Below, piece after piece: positions 6,799-12,784 of a stretch of DNA of 15,582 nt. The notes under the pieces were generated by a model that did not search any database, was not told the origin of the DNA, and was given only the letters and a program-made list of their open reading frames with translations. This DNA is from Solobacterium sp. (GTDB taxonomy: Bacteria; Bacillota_I; Bacilli_A; Erysipelotrichales; Erysipelotrichaceae), in NCBI GenBank assembly GCA_017514645.1, contig JAFWJP010000235.1:1-15582 (forward strand), in the 5' to 3' direction. Position 1 is the first letter of the stretch. The number at the start of each line of letters is the position of its first letter. Both the position numbers and the translations under genes were made by a program.

Positions 6799-7110
6799 AT
6801 GCCGATTATCAGAATTACCCCGAAACGCCCTGTCAGAGAGGAATACGCTGCGTATCCCGAACTTGTACAGATCTACCACCAGTACGACATCTATGCCGAA
6901 GACTACCTGAACAAGGAGGACAGTGAACAGAGCAGGATCGCCGCAAAGAACAGTTACTGCCAGGATCTCGTTCTGTCCCGGATGAATGAAGAGGAGTTCC
7001 GGGAACTGCTCCGTTCCTGTGACGGATTCATCGCTCAGGGAAAAGCTGACATTGCCCGCCGCTACCGCCGGATCAAGGAGATCACTTCCCTGATGCCGGA
7101 AGACGAATGA
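6799..7110 (+). CDS. Unrecognised 103-residue protein under SAM-type riboswitch control
   Basis: I do not recognise this family. The protein is soluble and highly charged, with no signal peptide, membrane segment or cysteine pair (one Cys near residue 54 and one near 74). It starts MPIIRITPKRPVREEY and looks mainly helical, with a Tyr-rich patch (YPELVQIYHQYDIYAEDYL) and an Arg/Lys-rich helix near the end (ADIARRYRRIKE). AAGGAGG lies seven bases before the ATG. A strong promoter and a SAM-type riboswitch with terminator precede it, and its own terminator follows, so it is a single-gene unit. Riboswitch control suggests a link to methionine or S-adenosylmethionine supply, but the sequence gives no mechanism. 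It is a real gene on grounds of start signals, length and flanking control elements. Confidence 0.8.
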   Translation: MPIIRITPKRPVREEYAAYPELVQIYHQYDIYAEDYLNKEDSEQSRIAAKNSYCQDLVLSRMNEEEFRELLRSCDGFIAQGKADIARRYRRIKEITSLMPEDE

Positions 7111-7113
7111 ACC

Positions 7114-7144
7114 GAAAGGATCCCGTGAAGGGATCCTTTCTTCT
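7114..7144 (+). terminator. Intrinsic terminator of the 103-residue gene
   Basis: GAAAGGATCCC and GGGATCCTTTC form a perfect 11-bp stem around GTGAA, followed by TTCT. It starts 3 nt after the stop codon and faces the terminator of the phn operon on the other strand. Confidence 0.88.
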
Positions 7145-7150
7145 GTACAG

Positions 7151-7176
7151 AAAAAGCACCGGTCTCCCGGTGCTTT
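7151..7176 (-). terminator. Intrinsic terminator of the phnC-phnE-phnE operon
   Basis: On the minus strand AAAGCACCGG pairs with CCGGTGCTTT around GAGA, followed by a T run and CTGTACA. It lies 5 nt after the stop of the second permease gene. Confidence 0.9.
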
Positions 7177-7181
7177 GATGA

Positions 7182-8003
7182 TCAGTTTGCTTTTCCTCTT
7201 GCGAGTCTGTTGCGGATCTTTGTAGAGGCGTATTCGATGATCAGAACGAGGATGATCAGTGCCAGCAGGAATGCACCGACATTGGACCATCTTCCGTAGG
7301 TGATCGACTGCACCAGCGGAGAACCGATGCCGCCTGCACCAACGATACCCAGTGTCGTCGCGTCCTTCAGGTTGATATCGAAACGGTAGATCGCCGTGGA
7401 AATGAAGCTTGCGCTCAGCTGCGGGAGAATACCTACACGGACCTTCTGGAAGGTATTGCAGCCGGCAGCGTCCAATGACTCCAGAATGCCCGTATCCAGA
7501 TCTTCAATTGCCGTAATGTACATCTTGGAGATCATGCCGATCGAACATACCGACTGTGTTACAACACCGCAGAAGGCACCCGGTCCGGTCACGCGGATCC
7601 ACACCAGTGCCCAGATCATAGACGGAATGGTACGGATCATCAGGATCAGAGCCCGGAAAAAATACGCAACCGGTTTCGGTACAATGTTCGTCGACGCCAG
7701 GAAACTGAACGGTACAGCCAGAATGGCACCGAAGATGGTTCCCAGCACAGCGATTGCGATCGTCTGCAGAACCAGGAACGGAACACCGGAATCACCCAGA
7801 TCGAACAGCAGTTCCTTGTTCGGGTGGAAAATACCATGTACGATACCGCTCGCAATACCGATACCCTTTTCCGTCATGCCGGGATAGTGAATGGAACCGC
7901 TGCCCCATACCACCAGAGCCAGGATCACCAGGAAGATCAGCACACGTTTCCAGAAGTTTTTTGGTTCAGCCTGAAGCTGTTCCATGACTGTCAGTTCTGT
8001 CAT
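7182..8003 (-). CDS. phnE: Phosphonate-type ABC transporter permease (second PhnE)
   Basis: This 273-residue membrane protein is a PhnE-family permease. It has an N-terminal helix (about 20-35), then about five membrane segments across the BPD_transp_1 domain. The cytoplasmic EAA-type loop is ESLDAAGCNTFQKVRVGILP, and the family end motif is DATTLGIVGAGGIGSPL. Two different permeases encoded side by side form the channel in many PhnCDE-type importers. AGGAGG overlaps the stop of the first permease gene, and only 11 nt separate the genes, so they are co-translated. The neighbours (PhnC ATPase, PhnE) support the call. The ligand could be phosphonate, phosphite or another small anion. No phosphonate-degrading enzymes are in the window, so the ligand is not settled. 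Confidence 0.9.
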   Translation of the reverse strand: MTELTVMEQLQAEPKNFWKRVLIFLVILALVVWGSGSIHYPGMTEKGIGIASGIVHGIFHPNKELLFDLGDSGVPFLVLQTIAIAVLGTIFGAILAVPFSFLASTNIVPKPVAYFFRALILMIRTIPSMIWALVWIRVTGPGAFCGVVTQSVCSIGMISKMYITAIEDLDTGILESLDAAGCNTFQKVRVGILPQLSASFISTAIYRFDINLKDATTLGIVGAGGIGSPLVQSITYGRWSNVGAFLLALIILVLIIEYASTKIRNRLARGKAN

Positions 8004-8014
8004 AGTGCCACCTC

Positions 8015-8857
8015 CTAGGAAATCTTCGAACGAATATAATCGTTCAGAAGATCGATCAGGAATACAACGATGAACAAGGTCAGCAGGACCATGCCCAGAT
8101 CACTGTATGCCCGCAGTCCCGTACGTTCACGGATCAGGACACCGAGTCCTCCCGCACCGACATATCCAAGGATCGTCGACGCACGTACATTCAGTTCAAA
8201 GCAGTACAGGCAGTCATCAATGTAGGTCGGCAGAATCTGCGGCATGCATGCCGTCCAGAATGCCTGCAGCGTACTTGCACCGAATGATGTCATTGCCTCA
8301 TACGGCTTCATATCAATGGTCTCAATGCTCTCATACAGCATCTTCGCTACAATACCGATGGTAAAGAACGCAATCGCGATCGTACCGGCAAACGTTCCCA
8401 GATCGAACACCAGCGTCAGGATGGACGCATAGATCAGCGTCGGAATGGAACGCATCAGAGACAGGATAAACCGGATGAACAGCAGAACCGGATGGTTGCT
8501 GTTGATATTGCTTGATGCCAGGATCGAAAGCGGCAGACCGATCACGCATCCGACAACCGTACCGACGATCGACATCTTGATCGTATCGATCAAAGGACTG
8601 ACGACCTTCGGGAAATACGCGAAGTTCGGATGAAAGATCTGACCGAGGATGACCTTCAGCTGTCCTGCCCGGCTGATGATCGTTGCCAGATTGAACCCCG
8701 TTGCCCGCAGGGATACCCAGATCACCAGTACAAGACAGGCAATGATCAGAGGGATCCGGCTTCTCGGGCGGTCGATCTCATGACCATTGTTCAGAACGAT
8801 GTGTTCCGGCTTGATGATCTGGTCGAACAAGGGAAGTTTTCTGCCCGCTTCACTCAT
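8015..8857 (-). CDS. phnE: Phosphonate-type ABC transporter permease (first PhnE)
   Basis: This 280-residue permease has an N-terminal helix (about 34-52) and a conserved channel domain. The motifs are GCVIGLPLSILASSNI, the EAA-like loop PYEAMTSFGASTLQAFW and ASTILGYVGAGGLGVLI, which are diagnostic of PhnE. It is homologous to the next permease, but the two differ clearly in sequence, so this is an old duplication. Its ATG overlaps the end of the ATPase gene by eight bases (ATGAGTGA), a sign of translational coupling. It should form a heterodimeric membrane channel with the second permease and be driven by the PhnC-like ATPase. Substrate identity is as uncertain as for the rest of the system. 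Confidence 0.9.
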   Translation of the reverse strand: MSEAGRKLPLFDQIIKPEHIVLNNGHEIDRPRSRIPLIIACLVLVIWVSLRATGFNLATIISRAGQLKVILGQIFHPNFAYFPKVVSPLIDTIKMSIVGTVVGCVIGLPLSILASSNINSNHPVLLFIRFILSLMRSIPTLIYASILTLVFDLGTFAGTIAIAFFTIGIVAKMLYESIETIDMKPYEAMTSFGASTLQAFWTACMPQILPTYIDDCLYCFELNVRASTILGYVGAGGLGVLIRERTGLRAYSDLGMVLLTLFIVVFLIDLLNDYIRSKIS

Positions 8858-9659
8858 TCTCTGTTACCTCGGCGATTTCTTCAGCGTCCGCTTCGGTCAC
8901 GATATCCGTGGACTTCGGAACCGCCTTTCCGTTATAGACCTGATCCAGGACTGCATCCGTCACCTTGTCAGCCGGTCCGTCATAGACGATCTCACCGGCA
9001 CGGACACCGATGACACGTGTTGCGTATTTCAGCGCCAGGTCAACGTGGTGGATATTCAGCAGGATTGAAATATTCATTTCCTTGTTGATCTTGGCAAAGT
9101 CGCTCATGACGACATCCGCCATGATCGGGTCCAGGGAAGCGACCGGTTCATCCGCCAGGATGATCGTCGGATTCTGGGCCAGTGTTCTTGCCAGCGCAAC
9201 TCTCTGCATCTGTCCGCCGGAAAGCTCATCACAGCGGTGATATGCCTTATCAAGGATGTTGACCTTGTCCAGGGCTTCCAGCGCCTTGATCTTCTGTTCC
9301 TGGGAATAGATCCCGAAGAAAACCTTGTACCAAGGCATATCAGGCACATTGCTCGAGAGAACATTCTTGATGACAGAAGCCCTCGATACCAGGTTGAATG
9401 ACTGGAAGATCATGCCGATTTTCCGGCGGAAGCGTCTCAGATCCTTCCCCTTCAATGTCATAACGTCGGTTCCGTCAACGATCAGCTGACCTTCCGTAAT
9501 ATCGATCATTCTGTTGATCGTACGGATCAATGTCGATTTACCGGCACCTGAAAGGCCGATGATCGCCACAAACTCTCCCTGATCGATCTGAAGGTTGATA
9601 TGTTTCAGACCTTTGGTTCCGTTCGGGTATGTTTTGGATACATCCTTGAATTCAATCAT
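8850..9659 (-). CDS. phnC: Phosphonate-type ABC transporter ATP-binding protein
   Basis: This 269-residue ABC ATPase has Walker A GLSGAGKST (35-43), the Q-loop MIFQSFNLV (83-91), the signature LSGGQMQRVALARTL (146-160), Walker B IILADEP (166-172) and the switch His in NIHHVDLA (204-205). The family-typical segment between Q-loop and signature, with RASVIKNVLSSNV, places it in PhnC rather than general amino-acid ATPases. A Glu/Asp-rich tail (TEADAEEIAEVTENE) extends past the core. It is the first gene of the phnC-phnE-phnE operon and energises uptake through the two permeases. GGAG lies nine bases before the ATG. The binding-protein gene is not in this operon but about 1.1 kb upstream. Confidence 0.93.
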   Translation of the reverse strand: MIEFKDVSKTYPNGTKGLKHINLQIDQGEFVAIIGLSGAGKSTLIRTINRMIDITEGQLIVDGTDVMTLKGKDLRRFRRKIGMIFQSFNLVSRASVIKNVLSSNVPDMPWYKVFFGIYSQEQKIKALEALDKVNILDKAYHRCDELSGGQMQRVALARTLAQNPTIILADEPVASLDPIMADVVMSDFAKINKEMNISILLNIHHVDLALKYATRVIGVRAGEIVYDGPADKVTDAVLDQVYNGKAVPKSTDIVTEADAEEIAEVTENE

Positions 9660-9685
9660 AATTGCGGTCTCCGTTTCACCCTTTT

Positions 9686-9701
9686 ATTGTATTTGCAAAT
9701 A
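9686..9701 (-). promoter_or_regulatory. Possible -10 and 12-bp palindrome before phnC
   Basis: On the minus strand TACAAT (9686-9691) could be a -10 about 27 nt before the start codon of phnC. It overlaps a perfect palindrome, TATTTGCAAATA (9690-9701), which could be a repressor site. There is no good -35, so the promoter call is weak. Confidence 0.3.
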
Positions 9702-9768
9702 TCTGTTTACGCTATAGAAAATAAAGCCATCAGCGCAAATCGCAGGCATTCCATCCGTTGTTTGAACG

Positions 9769-9774
9769 TATAAT
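9769..9774 (+). promoter_or_regulatory. Probable -10 of the C_GCAxxG_C_C gene
   Basis: A perfect TATAAT stands 62 nt before the start codon at 9836. No clear -35 lies at 17 nt, so the call rests on the -10 alone. Confidence 0.4.
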
Positions 9775-9791
9775 GAAAGAAAGAGAACAGT

Positions 9792-9815
9792 GATCATGCC
9801 ATGCCGGGCATGATC
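9792..9815 (+). promoter_or_regulatory. Leader hairpin next to a ribosome binding site
   Basis: GATCATGCC and GGCATGATC form a perfect nine-base-pair stem around ATGCCG. The stem ends 6 nt before the GGGAGG of the C_GCAxxG_C_C gene. No T run follows, so it is not a terminator. It may stabilise the message or affect translation. Confidence 0.5.
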
Positions 9816-9835
9816 CGGACAGGGAGGTAATCATA

Positions 9836-10288
9836 ATGGCAGAAAAAATGACAGCTGAGCGCGCGTTTGAGCTCACCAGTGGACAGGGATTCCACTGTTC
9901 ACAGGTCGTCGTCATGCACGGATGCGAAGTGCTGGGAATGGACAAGGATCTTCTTCTCAAGGTTTCCGGCGGTTTCGGAGGCGGATGCTTCCACGGTGAT
10001 ATCTGCGGCGCAGTGACAGGCGCGTTGATGATGCTGGGTGCAGTCTACGGCTACAACCAGCCCGGCCAGAAAGAGCAGAATGCGATCCTCGTCGGCAAGA
10101 TCCGGGAATTTGAAAAGAGATTCGAAGAGAAGTACGGTGCACTTACCTGCACGGCTCTGCTCGGCGGCTACAACATCTCCATTCCTGAACAGGCAAAGAT
10201 CATCATGGAACAAGGTCTGAACAAGAACTGTCCTGCCATGATCGCCGGCGCCTGTGACATCCTGGATGATATGCTGGCGGAAAAATAG
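9836..10288 (+). CDS. C_GCAxxG_C_C family (putative redox) protein
   Basis: The 150-residue protein has the cysteine pattern that names this family: FHCSQ (Cys 21), GC at 30, then GGGCFHGDICGAVTGA with Cys 51 and Cys 57. LTCTALLGG (Cys 105) and NCPAMIAGACDIL (Cys 132 and 140) follow. The conserved cysteines suggest a metal or redox centre, and related proteins are often associated with oxidoreductases, but no reaction is established. The length is normal. GGGAGG is eight bases before the ATG. The gene stands alone, on the opposite strand to the phn genes around it, with its own likely promoter, a leader hairpin and a terminator. Confidence 0.88.
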   Translation: MAEKMTAERAFELTSGQGFHCSQVVVMHGCEVLGMDKDLLLKVSGGFGGGCFHGDICGAVTGALMMLGAVYGYNQPGQKEQNAILVGKIREFEKRFEEKYGALTCTALLGGYNISIPEQAKIIMEQGLNKNCPAMIAGACDILDDMLAEK

Positions 10289-10299
10289 TCCTGTACAGA

Positions 10300-10325
10300 A
10301 AAAGAGACCCTGCGGTCTCTTTTAT
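10300..10325. terminator. Bidirectional terminator between converging genes
   Basis: AAAAGAGACC (10300-10309) and GGTCTCTTTT (10314-10323) form a ten-base-pair stem around CTGC. T-rich sequence follows on the plus strand, and TTTTTCTGTACA follows on the minus strand. It can serve both the C_GCAxxG_C_C gene and the zinc-ribbon gene. Confidence 0.85.
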
Positions 10326-10365
10326 TATTGTCTGATCGGTTTTCCGGTCTTTCCGTGCCGGATCG

Positions 10366-10629
10366 CTACACTTTTTTCTTTACTTTTCTGTCGGTATCCA
10401 GTGCCCGCTTGCAGTCCGGACAGACATGATCATATATGCCGACTGTATGCCCGCAGTACGGACAGACCATAAAGCGCATGGAAAACACCAGCTGCACCAG
10501 CAGACTGACTCCGGCCAGCACTGCCATCAGGATCCGGTACCGGGAGGACAGCGTCAGCATCAGGAAAACCAGACCCAGCGTTACCATATACAGAATATCG
10601 GATATTTTCCTCGCTGTTTTAAGATTCAT
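10366..10629 (-). CDS. Small membrane protein with two helices and a zinc ribbon
   Basis: This 87-residue protein has two probable membrane helices (about 12-28 and 32-50). A short cytoplasmic zinc ribbon follows, with CPYC (Cys 56 and 59) and CPDC (Cys 70 and 73), and a very basic tail (DTDRKVKKKV). I do not recognise a named family. Such small ribbon-plus-helix proteins are common in Firmicutes and usually unassigned. The ribosome binding site is modest (AGGG). It lies between the phnD terminator and the shared terminator at 10300, so it is probably transcribed alone. The balanced motifs and ordered topology make it a believable gene despite its size. No function is proposed. Confidence 0.7.
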   Translation of the reverse strand: MNLKTARKISDILYMVTLGLVFLMLTLSSRYRILMAVLAGVSLLVQLVFSMRFMVCPYCGHTVGIYDHVCPDCKRALDTDRKVKKKV

Positions 10630-10697
10630 ATGTTTCCCTATGGTTCAGAATATACCACGTTCCTGTTTCCTGCACCAGTCCGGAATCCAGCGTGCAC

Positions 10698-10729
10698 AGA
10701 AAAAGCAGCCATACTGTGTATGACTGCTT
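10698..10729 (-). terminator. Intrinsic terminator of phnD
   Basis: On the minus strand AAGCAGTCATAC pairs with GTATGGCTGCTT around ACA, with one G-U pair, followed by TTTTTCTGTGCA. The same site on the plus strand would have a C-A mismatch, which supports minus-strand use. Confidence 0.85.
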
Positions 10730-10742
10730 CGTGATGTACAGA

Positions 10743-11819
10743 TTACTCCAGAACCTTCAGAGCTGCACGTGCACCATCGTAGTCGGAATCGACGGAAGGC
10801 GCATAGCCTGTGTGGGAGTAAACACCGAAGATCTCAGCACCCTTCTCTGTGTTGATGATGTTGATCAGGCTCTCCTGCAGAGCTGCCTTGAACTCATCGT
10901 TGTAGATGTTCGGGTTAGCCTTTGTTACAGCAACTGTATCGTTGTAGATACCGTCTGTGACACCGATGACATTCAGTTCGTTCCAGATGGAATCACCGTC
11001 AACACGGTTCAGTCCGGAATGACCTGTTTCATACTGCTGGTCAGCCGGCAGGTTCCAGGAAGCTTCGTAGTCGTTACGACCGTCCGCATAGCAGACGATG
11101 ATGTCAACCTGCTCGTTTGCAGCAGCCTGGAAAGCAGCCTTGTAGCCGTCCATTGTGATGACCTTCTGCTGGTCGAGGTCTGTCAGCTTCTTGCCGTCAT
11201 AGTTCTCCATGAGCCAGAGTGTCGGATAGATGTAGCCTGCAGAGCTTGTTACGTTCATAACAGCCCACTTTGCCTGATACAGATCATCCCATGTCAGAGC
11301 TTCATGATTGTTGACCTTTTCAGCCAGAACCTTACCGTACTCGGAAGGTGTAGCGTAGATCAGCGCACGGTAGTAAGTGACCTGCGGACCGTTCTTCAGT
11401 GTAGCGTTCTCGTCACCGTTCCATGTCCAGGGATCTGTGGAATCGTTGGACAGACCGTTACGTGTCGCTGTCAGAATAACTTCAGACTCATCGGAATACA
11501 GCGCATAAGTGCCGCCCGGCAGCCATGCAACATCGATGGAACCAGCAGACAGAGCCTCACCGGCAGCCTCATAGGTATCGCTGACCGTGATCTCTACATT
11601 GCCGATCGTGTAGCCCTTTTCAGCCATCTCGTCGATAACGAGCTGACCCAGATCCTTTGTACCGGTGATGATCTCACCCGGATCTCTGGAAGGGACAAAC
11701 TGGAAACGCAGTGTTTCGATTTCCTTGCTGGCTTCATCGCTTGTCTCAGGTTCGCCGCTTGCGCAGCCGACCAGAAGAGACAGTGCTGCAGCACTCAGTG
11801 CAATCTTCTTAAAGTTCAT
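10743..11819 (-). CDS. phnD: Phosphonate-type ABC transporter substrate-binding lipoprotein
   Basis: This 358-residue lipoprotein has the signal MNFKKIALSAAALSLLVGC (Cys 19 in LVGC), then an acidic linker. The PhnD-like periplasmic-binding domain follows. Family marks are LRFQFVPSRDPGEI at the start, SAGSIDVAWLPGGTYAL for the first lobe loop, and TSSAGYIYPTLWLMENY with the later AANEQVDIIVCYADG. These proteins deliver phosphonate, phosphite or related ligands to PhnE. The pocket residues cannot be judged by eye, so the ligand is open. AGGAGG is six bases before the ATG, and a good promoter and a terminator make it a single-gene unit. It is the only binding protein near the phnC-phnE-phnE operon and presumably serves it. 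Confidence 0.88.
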   Translation of the reverse strand: MNFKKIALSAAALSLLVGCASGEPETSDEASKEIETLRFQFVPSRDPGEIITGTKDLGQLVIDEMAEKGYTIGNVEITVSDTYEAAGEALSAGSIDVAWLPGGTYALYSDESEVILTATRNGLSNDSTDPWTWNGDENATLKNGPQVTYYRALIYATPSEYGKVLAEKVNNHEALTWDDLYQAKWAVMNVTSSAGYIYPTLWLMENYDGKKLTDLDQQKVITMDGYKAAFQAAANEQVDIIVCYADGRNDYEASWNLPADQQYETGHSGLNRVDGDSIWNELNVIGVTDGIYNDTVAVTKANPNIYNDEFKAALQESLINIINTEKGAEIFGVYSHTGYAPSVDSDYDGARAALKVLE

Positions 11820-11830
11820 TTCTTTCCTCC

Positions 11831-11844
11831 TGTGTTAAAACACA
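11831..11844 (-). promoter_or_regulatory. Inverted repeat at the expected phnD transcription start
   Basis: TGTGTT and AACACA face each other across two bases. They cover about +1 to +14 of the predicted phnD transcript, just before AGGAGG. The position suits an operator or a small mRNA hairpin. No known regulator is matched. Confidence 0.35.
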
Positions 11845-11850
11845 AGGACA

Positions 11851-11880
11851 ATTATATAAGAGTTTTTTTTGAAATGGCAA
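11851..11880 (-). promoter_or_regulatory. Promoter of phnD
   Basis: On the minus strand TTGCCA (11875-11880) and a perfect TATAAT (11851-11856) are 18 nt apart, with an A-rich spacer. The expected start is near 11844, about 25 nt before the start codon. Confidence 0.6.
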
Positions 11881-11902
11881 ACAATCTGTATCATGGAAAC
11901 GT

Positions 11903-11937
11903 TTTTTCACAATTCCGTTCTTCTGTATCGTGAAAAA
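11903..11937. repeat. Inverted repeat upstream of phnD
   Basis: TTTTTCAC (11903-11910) and GTGAAAAA (11930-11937) are perfect eight-base arms 19 nt apart. They lie between the phnD promoter and the end of the hydrolase operon. The left arm overlaps an AAACGTTT palindrome. The function is unknown. Confidence 0.4.
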
Positions 11938-11961
11938 CAGCAGCCTTTCCGCCAAAGAAAA

Positions 11962-11986
11962 TGAGAAAGTTTACAGAACTTTCTCA
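11962..11986 (-). terminator. Intrinsic terminator of the pepC operon
   Basis: TGAGAAAGTT and AACTTTCTCA form a perfect ten-base-pair stem around a five-base loop, followed on the minus strand by TTTTCTTT. The first three bases of the stem are the stop codon of the hydrolase gene. Confidence 0.85.
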
Positions 11987-12784
11987 CATTTTCAGAAATG
12001 ACAGGATCCTCTGCTTGTAATCCGGAGCTGTTGAGAATGCCGCGTGTCCGTATCCTTTGTACAGATAGACATGATCCTTCGGAGGCAGATCCAGCAGTTC
12101 CGCGATCTCCATCGTATCATCCGTATCCAGGACTGCATCTTCATAGGCACCCATGACCAGCACCGGGCACCGGATACTGTTCAGTTCCCCCGAAATATCA
12201 AATCCCCGCATTCCCTTTGCATAGATCAGGAACCTGCGGAATTCCTCCTCCGTGACGGTCTTTCCGGCTTCATGCAGCTGTTCCCTGACCTGTTCATAGA
12301 CATCTGCAGGATAGATCTTTCTCCCGAAGTCCGCAAACAGCCCGGTACCGTCGCGCTCTTCCGCCAGACGGATCCAGTGCTCAATAACCGGTTCATATGC
12401 ATCCACACGTGACGTCGTCGATCCCAGCACGAGTTTTCCCACCAGTTCCGGATACTCCGCCGCAATGACCTGCGCGATCATCCCTCCCTGGGATGCTCCG
12501 AAGAGACAGACCCCGGACAGACCGAGTTCCTTCATTGCCTGCGCAGTGTCATGCGCCATATCCCGTACGCTGTAAGCGTTCGGCGGATCTTCCCGGCGAT
12601 CGAACACGCAGACGGTGTATTCAGCAGTAAAGGCTGCGTAATCCTCCGCAATGGCATCCGCGTCGTTCATCACGCTTTTTACGCTCAGGCCAGGCAGGAT
12701 CACAAATACTCTGCTGCCGCTGCCGAAGCGGAACCAGCGCATACAGAAGCGGTCTGTCCGCAGTGTTTCAATCGTGATGCTCAT
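11984..12784 (-). CDS. Alpha/beta hydrolase
   Basis: The 266-residue protein is an alpha/beta-fold hydrolase. The nucleophile elbow is FGASQGGM (Ser 98). The acid is probably Asp 216 in MGAYEDAVL, and the base is His 247 in KGYGHAAF. FVILPGLSV near residue 30 is the oxyanion-hole strand. The reaction class (ester, amide or other) cannot be set from sequence. I chose the ATG at 12784 because GGAGG lies nine bases upstream; in-frame starts further upstream lie deep inside the preceding gene. It overlaps the end of the lipoprotein gene by 17 nt, so it is the last gene of a tightly coupled pepC-lipoprotein-hydrolase operon, closed by a terminator that includes its stop codon. Confidence 0.87.
   Translation of the reverse strand: MSITIETLRTDRFCMRWFRFGSGSRVFVILPGLSVKSVMNDADAIAEDYAAFTAEYTVCVFDRREDPPNAYSVRDMAHDTAQAMKELGLSGVCLFGASQGGMIAQVIAAEYPELVGKLVLGSTTSRVDAYEPVIEHWIRLAEERDGTGLFADFGRKIYPADVYEQVREQLHEAGKTVTEEEFRRFLIYAKGMRGFDISGELNSIRCPVLVMGAYEDAVLDTDDTMEIAELLDLPPKDHVYLYKGYGHAAFSTAPDYKQRILSFLKM

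Noticed and set aside
6653..6910. An 85-codon plus-strand open frame across the riboswitch.
   Set aside because: It starts within the aptamer with a GTG lacking a binding site, crosses the terminator and overlaps the 103-residue gene in another frame.
10692..11933. A long plus-strand open frame (413 codons) opposite phnD.
   Set aside because: It is a shadow of phnD. The minus-strand frame has a lipoprotein signal, ribosome binding site, promoter and terminator; the plus frame is Cys/Val/Ile-rich with no family likeness and no start signal.
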